A stretch of DNA of 64,000 nucleotides from Taudactylus pleione (taxonomy: Eukaryota; Chordata; Amphibia; Anura; Myobatrachidae). Under the pieces are notes generated by a model that saw only the letters and a list, made by a program, of their open reading frames with translations, searched no databases and had not been told where the DNA came from. The position numbers were made by a program, and so were the translations under genes. Of the stretch, positions 59,429 through 64,000 are shown piece after piece; within the stretch, counting starts at the first letter, position 1, and each line of letters begins with the position of its first letter. The stretch is from assembly GCA_031769625.1 (NCBI GenBank), contig JAUIMM010002347.1:1-64000 (forward strand), given 5' to 3'.

Positions 59429-62400
59429 CTACGGAGGCAAGATGTCATCCTCATCCTCCTCATCCACCGATTCCTCACCCTCTTCAGTGTGTACATCCTC
59501 ATCCTCACAAAGTATTAACTCGTCCCCACTTGAATCCACCACCACAGGTCCCTCTGTACCTTCTGGAGGCTGGTCTCCCTGGAAGAGCTGATAATTCATT
59601 TTGATGAACATCATCTTCTCCACATTCTGTGGAAGCAACCTCCTACGCCTTTCGCTGACAAGGTTCCCGGCTGCACTAACCACTCTTTCGGAGTACACAC
59701 TGGAGGGGGGGCAACTCAGGTAAAATAGAGCCAGCTTGTACAGGGGCCTCCAAATTGCCTCTTTTTCCTGCCAGTACAGGTATGGACTGTCTGACATGCC
59801 TACTTGGATGCTGTCACCGATGTAATCCTCCACCATTCTGTCAATGGTGACAGTATCATATGCAGTGACAGTAGACATGTCAGAAATTGTTGCCAGGTCC
59901 TTCAGTCCGGACCAGATGTCCAAACTTGGTCCTGCCTGCCCTGCATCACCGCCAGCGGGTTGCTTAGGATACCTAAGTTTTTTCCTGGCAGCCCCAGTTG
60001 CGGGAGAAAATGAAGAAGGAGCCGTTGACGTGTCACGTTCCGCTTCAGCTGACAGTGTGTTCACCAGCAGGTCTTTGCACCTCTGCAGGCTTGTGTCGGC
60101 CGGAAAGAGAGACACCACATAGGCTTTAAACCTAGGATCAAGCACGGTGGCCAAAATGTAGTGGTCTGATTTCAACAGATTGACCACCCTGGAAATCTGG
60201 CAAAGCGAATGAAGGGCTTCATCCACAAGTCCCACATGCCGAGCGGAATCGCTCCGCCTTAGCTCCTCCTTCACTTTCTCCAGCTGCTTCTGCAAAAGCC
60301 TGATGAGGGGAATGACCTGACTCAAGCTGGCTGTGTCTGAACTGACTTCACGTGTGGCAAGTTCAAAGGGCTGGAGAACCTTGCACAACACGGAAATCAT
60401 TCTCCACTGTGCTTGAGTCAGGTGCATACCCCCTCCTTTGCCTATGTCATAGGTGGATGTATAGGCTTGTATGGCCTTTTGCTGCTCCTCCATCCTCTGA
60501 AGCATATAGAGGGTTGAGTTCCACCGTGTCACAACCTCTTGCTTCAGGTGATGGCGGGGCAGGTTCAAGAGTGTTTGCTGGCGCTCCAGTCTTCGGCACG
60601 CAGTCGCTGAATGGCGAAAGTGGCCAGAAATTTTTCGGGCCACCCAAAGCGTCTCCTGCACGCCCCTGTCGCTTTTCAGAAAATTCTGCACCACCAAGTT
60701 TATTGTGTGAGCAAAACATGGGACGTGCTGGAATTTGCCCAGATGTAATGCCCGCACAATATTGGTGGTGTTGTCAGATATCACAAATCCCCAGGAGAGT
60801 CTAAGTGGGGTAAGCCACTGGGCGATGATTTCCCTCAGTTTCTCTAAGAGGTTGTCGGCGGTGTGCCTCTTACTGAAACCGGTGATACACAGCGTAGCCT
60901 GCCTTGTAACGAGCTGGCGTTTCTGAGATGCTGCTACTGGTGACGCTGCTGCTGTTGCTGCGTAAGGTGATACATCTACCCAGTGGGCTGTCACAGTCAT
61001 ATAGTCCTTAGTCTGCCCTGTTCCACTTGTCCACATGTCCGTGGTTAAGTGGACATTGTGTACAACGGCATTTTTCAGGACACTGAGGACACTTTTTCTG
61101 ACGTTTCTGTACAGTCTCGGTATCGCCTGCCTAGTGAAGTGGAATCTAGATGGGATTTGGAACCGGGGACACACTACCTCCATCAATTGTCTAAATCCCA
61201 CTGCACTAATGGCGGATACCGGACGCACGTCTAACACCAACATAGCAGTCAAGGCCTCAGTTATACGTTTTGCTTCAGGATGACTGCTGTCGTACTTCAT
61301 CCTCCTCGCTAAGGACTGTTGGAGGGTCAATTGTTTAGTAAAAGTAGTGGTGTTCCTACTTCCTCTCTGGGATGATGAACGACTCCCAGCAGCAGCAACA
61401 GCAGCAGCGGCAGCAGTAGGCGTAGCAATGCAGGATCCTCCAGAGGAATCCCGGATAGGAGAGTCAGTCATGCCAGTGACATGGTCTGCAGGACTACTTC
61501 CGATCCTGACTAAGGAGGAAATTGACGAGGAGGGAGTTGACGGTGTGGTTTGCAGGCGCTTGGATACAACAGGACAACGGGATTTAGGTGTCCCTGGACT
61601 GCTTACGGTCTTAGCCAAAGTTTCTGAACTTGACAGTAACTTTTTATGAACGCGCTGCAGGTGCCGTATAAGGGAGGATGTTCCTAGGTGGTTGACGTCC
61701 CTACCCCTACTTATTTCACCTTTACATATGGTACATATGGCAAGACAGTTGTTGTCCGGATTTGGATAGAAATATTGCCAGACCAAAGAGGTGGAATGTT
61801 TGGTCTTCTGCCCAGGCATGACCGTGATGGGCTTTTTCATCCCACGGACAACAACTGTCTCCCCCGGAGCCTGATTTAAACAAACCACATCACCATCAGA
61901 ATCCTCCTCGCCAACTTCCTCCTCAGCGCCAGCTACACCAGTATCCTCATCCTGTTGTACTTCAACAGTGACATCTTCAATTTGCATATCAGCAAGTGGA
62001 CTGTGGGTGCTCCTTTCAGCACTTGCAGGGGGCGTGCAAATGGTGGAAAGAGCCACCTCTTCCCGTCCAGTGCTGGGAAGGTCAGGCATCACAACCACCA
62101 CCACACTTGGACTCTCCTTGGGGATTTGTGATATCTTCTTAGAAAGCACAGTTCTTCGCTGTGCTTTTGCCAGCTTAACTCTTTTGATTTTTTTAGTGGG
62201 AGGAGGGCTTCCATCGTCATGTGAAGCTGAACCACTAGTCATGAACATACTAGGGATCGACCTTAGCCGTTCCTTGCCACTCCGTGTCGTAAATGGCATA
62301 TTGGCAAGTTTACGTTTCTCTTCAGCTGATTTAAATGTCTTTTTCAAGGTCATTTTCCTGAACTTTGCCATTTGGGATTGTATGTGCCCTCTACTATGTA

Positions 62401-62542
62401 ATTGGGCATCGGCCTTGGCAGACGACGTTGATGGCATGTTATCGTCTATGTCATGACTAGTGGCAGCAGCTTCAGCACTAGGAGGAAGTGGTTCTTGATC
62501 TTTCTCTATTTTATTTTTATCGGAGAAAGTTTGGTCCTCCAT
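59429..62542 (-). CDS. hAT-family transposase with BED zinc finger (ZBED-like), 1,037 residues, intact
   Basis: This protein cuts and re-inserts its own transposon in the nucleus. Residues 1-250 are low-complexity, with a basic probable nuclear signal at 113-130. A BED zinc finger follows at about 251-300: W255, C270 and C273 (CTIC), H294 and H299. After a serine-rich linker with an alanine run (375-385), the RNase H-like core shows D502 in TTDMWTS, D590 in ISDNTTN, a C609-x2-H612 pair (CFAH), RWNST at 673-677 and LDPRFK at 801-806. The C-terminal hAT dimerisation region (about 920-985) holds SER at 951-953, with E952 the likely third catalytic acid by analogy with Hermes. The tail 1,005-1,034 is strongly acidic. 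The start at 62,542 is the first ATG after the 160-bp array, with G at +4 but T at -3. No frameshift or stop breaks it, and it reads as one exon. Annotation pipelines might name it ZBED1- or ZBED4-like; the setting marks it as a transposon gene, not a host gene. Confidence 0.95.
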   Translation of the reverse strand: MEDQTFSDKNKIEKDQEPLPPSAEAAATSHDIDDNMPSTSSAKADAQLHSRGHIQSQMAKFRKMTLKKTFKSAEEKRKLANMPFTTRSGKERLRSIPSMFMTSGSASHDDGSPPPTKKIKRVKLAKAQRRTVLSKKISQIPKESPSVVVVVMPDLPSTGREEVALSTICTPPASAERSTHSPLADMQIEDVTVEVQQDEDTGVAGAEEEVGEEDSDGDVVCLNQAPGETVVVRGMKKPITVMPGQKTKHSTSLVWQYFYPNPDNNCLAICTICKGEISRGRDVNHLGTSSLIRHLQRVHKKLLSSSETLAKTVSSPGTPKSRCPVVSKRLQTTPSTPSSSISSLVRIGSSPADHVTGMTDSPIRDSSGGSCIATPTAAAAAVAAAGSRSSSQRGSRNTTTFTKQLTLQQSLARRMKYDSSHPEAKRITEALTAMLVLDVRPVSAISAVGFRQLMEVVCPRFQIPSRFHFTRQAIPRLYRNVRKSVLSVLKNAVVHNVHLTTDMWTSGTGQTKDYMTVTAHWVDVSPYAATAAASPVAASQKRQLVTRQATLCITGFSKRHTADNLLEKLREIIAQWLTPLRLSWGFVISDNTTNIVRALHLGKFQHVPCFAHTINLVVQNFLKSDRGVQETLWVARKISGHFRHSATACRRLERQQTLLNLPRHHLKQEVVTRWNSTLYMLQRMEEQQKAIQAYTSTYDIGKGGGMHLTQAQWRMISVLCKVLQPFELATREVSSDTASLSQVIPLIRLLQKQLEKVKEELRRSDSARHVGLVDEALHSLCQISRVVNLLKSDHYILATVLDPRFKAYVVSLFPADTSLQRCKDLLVNTLSAEAERDTSTAPSSFSPATGAARKKLRYPKQPAGGDAGQAGPSLDIWSGLKDLATISDMSTVTAYDTVTIDRMVEDYIGDSIQVGMSDSPYLYWQEKEAIWRPLYKLALFYLSCPPSSVYSERVVSAAGNLVSERRRRLLPQNVEKMMFIKMNYQLFQGDQPPEGTEGPVVVDSSGDELILCEDEDVHTEEGEESVDEEDEDDILPP
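61388..61420 (-). repeat. GCA-type triplet run inside the transposase gene
   Basis: An imperfect run of GCA/ACA triplets encodes the alanine-rich linker at about residues 375-385 between the BED finger and the catalytic core. The run keeps the frame open and probably varies in length between element copies. Confidence 0.7.
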
Positions 62543-62568
62543 TTATGTTATATCGATTTGATATATAC
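62543..62568 (-). promoter_or_regulatory. AT-rich leader between the 160-bp array and the transposase start
   Basis: Twenty-six bases separate the array from the ATG. On the minus strand they contain TATATAT (62,561-62,567), about 20 bases upstream of the start codon. This is close for a TATA box serving a leadered transcript, so the promoter more likely lies in the 160-bp array. Confidence 0.25.
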
Positions 62569-64000
62569 GTGCGGCTAAACACAGAAAATAATTTTTTTTT
62601 TGGTTTGGACTGGAGTGTACTTTGTGGGTTACAGCACCCTTTAACGGTCAAGCCAGCCGGCCCTTTACTTATGACACAGGCGCACGCTTGGCACTACTTT
62701 GTTGATGCACGTGCGGCTACTGCGCACACAATTCACAAACACAGAAAATAATTTTTTTTTGGTTTGGACTGGAGTGTACTTTCGGGGGTTACAGCACCCT
62801 TTAACGGTCAAGCCAGCCGGCCCTTTACTTATGACACAGGCGCACGCTTGGCACTACTTTGTTGATGCACGTGCGGCTACTGCGCACACAATTCACAAAC
62901 ACAGAAAATAATTTTTTTTTGGTTTGGACTGGAGTGTACTTTCGGGGGTTACAGCACCCTTTAACGGTCAAGCCAGCCGGCCCTTTACTTATGACACAGG
63001 CGCACGCTTGGCACTACTTTGTTGATGCACGTGCGGCTACTGCGCACACAATTCACAAACACAGAAAATAATTTTTTTTTTGGTTTGGACTGGAGTGTAC
63101 TTTGGGGGTTACAGCACCCTTTAACGGTCAAGCCAGCCGGCCCTTTACTTATGACACAGGCGCACGCTTGGCACTACTTTGTTGATGCATGTGCGGCTAC
63201 TGCGCACACAATTCACAAACACAGAAAATAATTTTTTTTTGGTTTGGACTGGAGTGTACTTTCGGGGGTTACAGCACCCTTTAACGGTCAAGCCAGCCGG
63301 CCCTTTACTTATGACACAGGTGCACGCTTGGCACTACTTTGTTGATGCACGTGCGGCAACTGCGCACACAATTCACAAACACAGAAAATAATTTTTTTTT
63401 GGTTTGGACTGGAGTGTACTTTCGGGGGTTACAGCACCCTTTAACGGTCAAGCCAGCTGGCCCTTTACTTATGACACAGGCGCACGCTTGGCACTACTTT
63501 GTTGATGCACGTGCGGCTACTGCGCACACAATTCACAAACTCAGAAAATAATTTTTTTTGGTTTGGACTGGAGTGTACTTTCGGGGGTTACAGCACCCTT
63601 TAACGGTCAAGCCAGCCGGCCCTTTACTTATGACACAGGCGCACGCTTGGCACTACTTTGTTGATGCACGTGCGGCTACTGCGCACACAATTCACAGACA
63701 CAGAAAATAATTTTTTTTTGGTTTGGACTGGAGTGTACTTTCGGGGGTTACAGCACCCTTTAACGGTCAAGCCAGCCGGCCCTTTACTTATGACACAGGC
63801 GCACGCTTGGCACTACTTTGTTGATGCACGTGCGGCTACTGCGCACACAATTCACAAACACAGAAAATAATTTTTTTTTTGGTTTGGACTGGAGTGTACT
63901 TTGGGGGTTACAGCACCCTTTAACGGTCAAGCCAGCCGGCCCTTTACTTATGACACAGGCGCACGCTTGGCACTACTTTGTTGATGCACGTGCAGCTACT
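62569..64000. repeat. 160-bp tandem array upstream of the hAT transposase (about 9 copies, truncated by window end)
   Basis: The landmark CACAGAAAATAAT (TCAGAAAATAAT at 63,541) begins copies at 62,580, 62,740, 62,900, 63,060, 63,220, 63,380, 63,540, 63,699 and 63,859; the last is cut at 64,000. Copies are nearly identical apart from a run of 8-10 T, TTTCGGGGG or TTTGGGGG, and single substitutions. A partial unit with an internal deletion occupies 62,569-62,579. Each full unit has a CACGTG palindrome (first at 62,708-62,713), changed to CATGTG only near 63,188. The 70-codon plus-strand frames in the array repeat the same peptide and are not genes. A role as repeated promoter or transposase-binding units is inferred from position. 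Confidence 0.9.

Larger units (their letters stand above)
58794..64000 (-). mobile_element. hAT-superfamily DNA transposon, right end outside the window
   Basis: The element starts with TAGGGGTGTGCACCGG, a hAT-type terminus, exactly where the 184-bp satellite stops in mid-unit. In order from the left it holds subterminal repeats, an untranslated stretch with a hairpin, an intact minus-strand transposase gene, and a 160-bp tandem array upstream of that gene. At least 5,207 bp are present. Because the reading frame is full length and undamaged, the copy is young and may be autonomous. I infer that the 160-bp array belongs to the element, since it starts 26 bp upstream of the start codon and no second terminus comes before it. 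Confidence 0.88.

Noticed and set aside
61968..62456. Plus-strand frame of 162 codons opposite the transposase
   Set aside because: It is an antisense shadow of the low-complexity transposase N-terminus.
62699..63870. Series of 70-codon plus-strand frames
   Set aside because: They are one peptide repeated per 160-bp unit, overlapping out of frame, with no domain.

Overview
The window looks like heterochromatic, satellite-rich DNA from a large eukaryotic genome. I infer a vertebrate, most plausibly an amphibian, because an intact BED-finger hAT transposase sits among very long tandem arrays; this is an inference from repeat style, not a database match. I see no host gene. Only one reading frame has the marks of a real protein: the hAT transposase at 59,429-62,542 on the minus strand.

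Layout. (1) 1-50,610 is a G-poor minisatellite with a basic 29-bp unit, a 37-bp variant carrying an 8-bp insert (CAGCTCTA), and shorter 24- and 26-bp forms. It changes direction twice: plus at 1-594, minus at 601-10,852, plus from 10,853 on. The array is built from larger near-identical blocks: about 3.17 kb in the inverted part, then 4.24 kb, 3,338 bp, 2,134 bp and 2,452 bp blocks, and a 4.98-kb block repeated 9,988 bp away. The long open frames here exist only because the unit lacks stop codons in all three frames of one strand. (2) At 46,027-46,532 the array is interrupted by a 506-bp insertion made almost entirely of about a dozen consecutive, mutually unrelated hairpins. It has imperfect terminal inverted repeats and a TAT target duplication, and the empty site survives elsewhere in the array. 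This is the most unusual object in the window.

(3) 50,611-58,793 is a second, unrelated satellite with a 184-bp unit, in one direction to about 51,510 and then inverted to 58,793. It also contains a roughly 2-kb higher-order duplication. (4) From 58,794 a hAT transposon interrupts the 184-bp satellite. Its left terminus starts TAGGGGTGTGCACCGG, followed by subterminal CGTGTTTTG repeats, a non-coding stretch, the 1,037-residue transposase on the minus strand, and a 160-bp tandem array (about nine copies) just upstream of the transposase start. That array runs off the window end, so the right terminus of the transposon is not seen.

How the parts relate. The satellites are passive hosts that grew by block duplication and inversion. 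Two mobile elements landed in them: a non-autonomous hairpin-chain element and a potentially autonomous hAT. Neither transposase family obviously serves the other, since the target duplications differ (3 bp against a predicted 8 bp).
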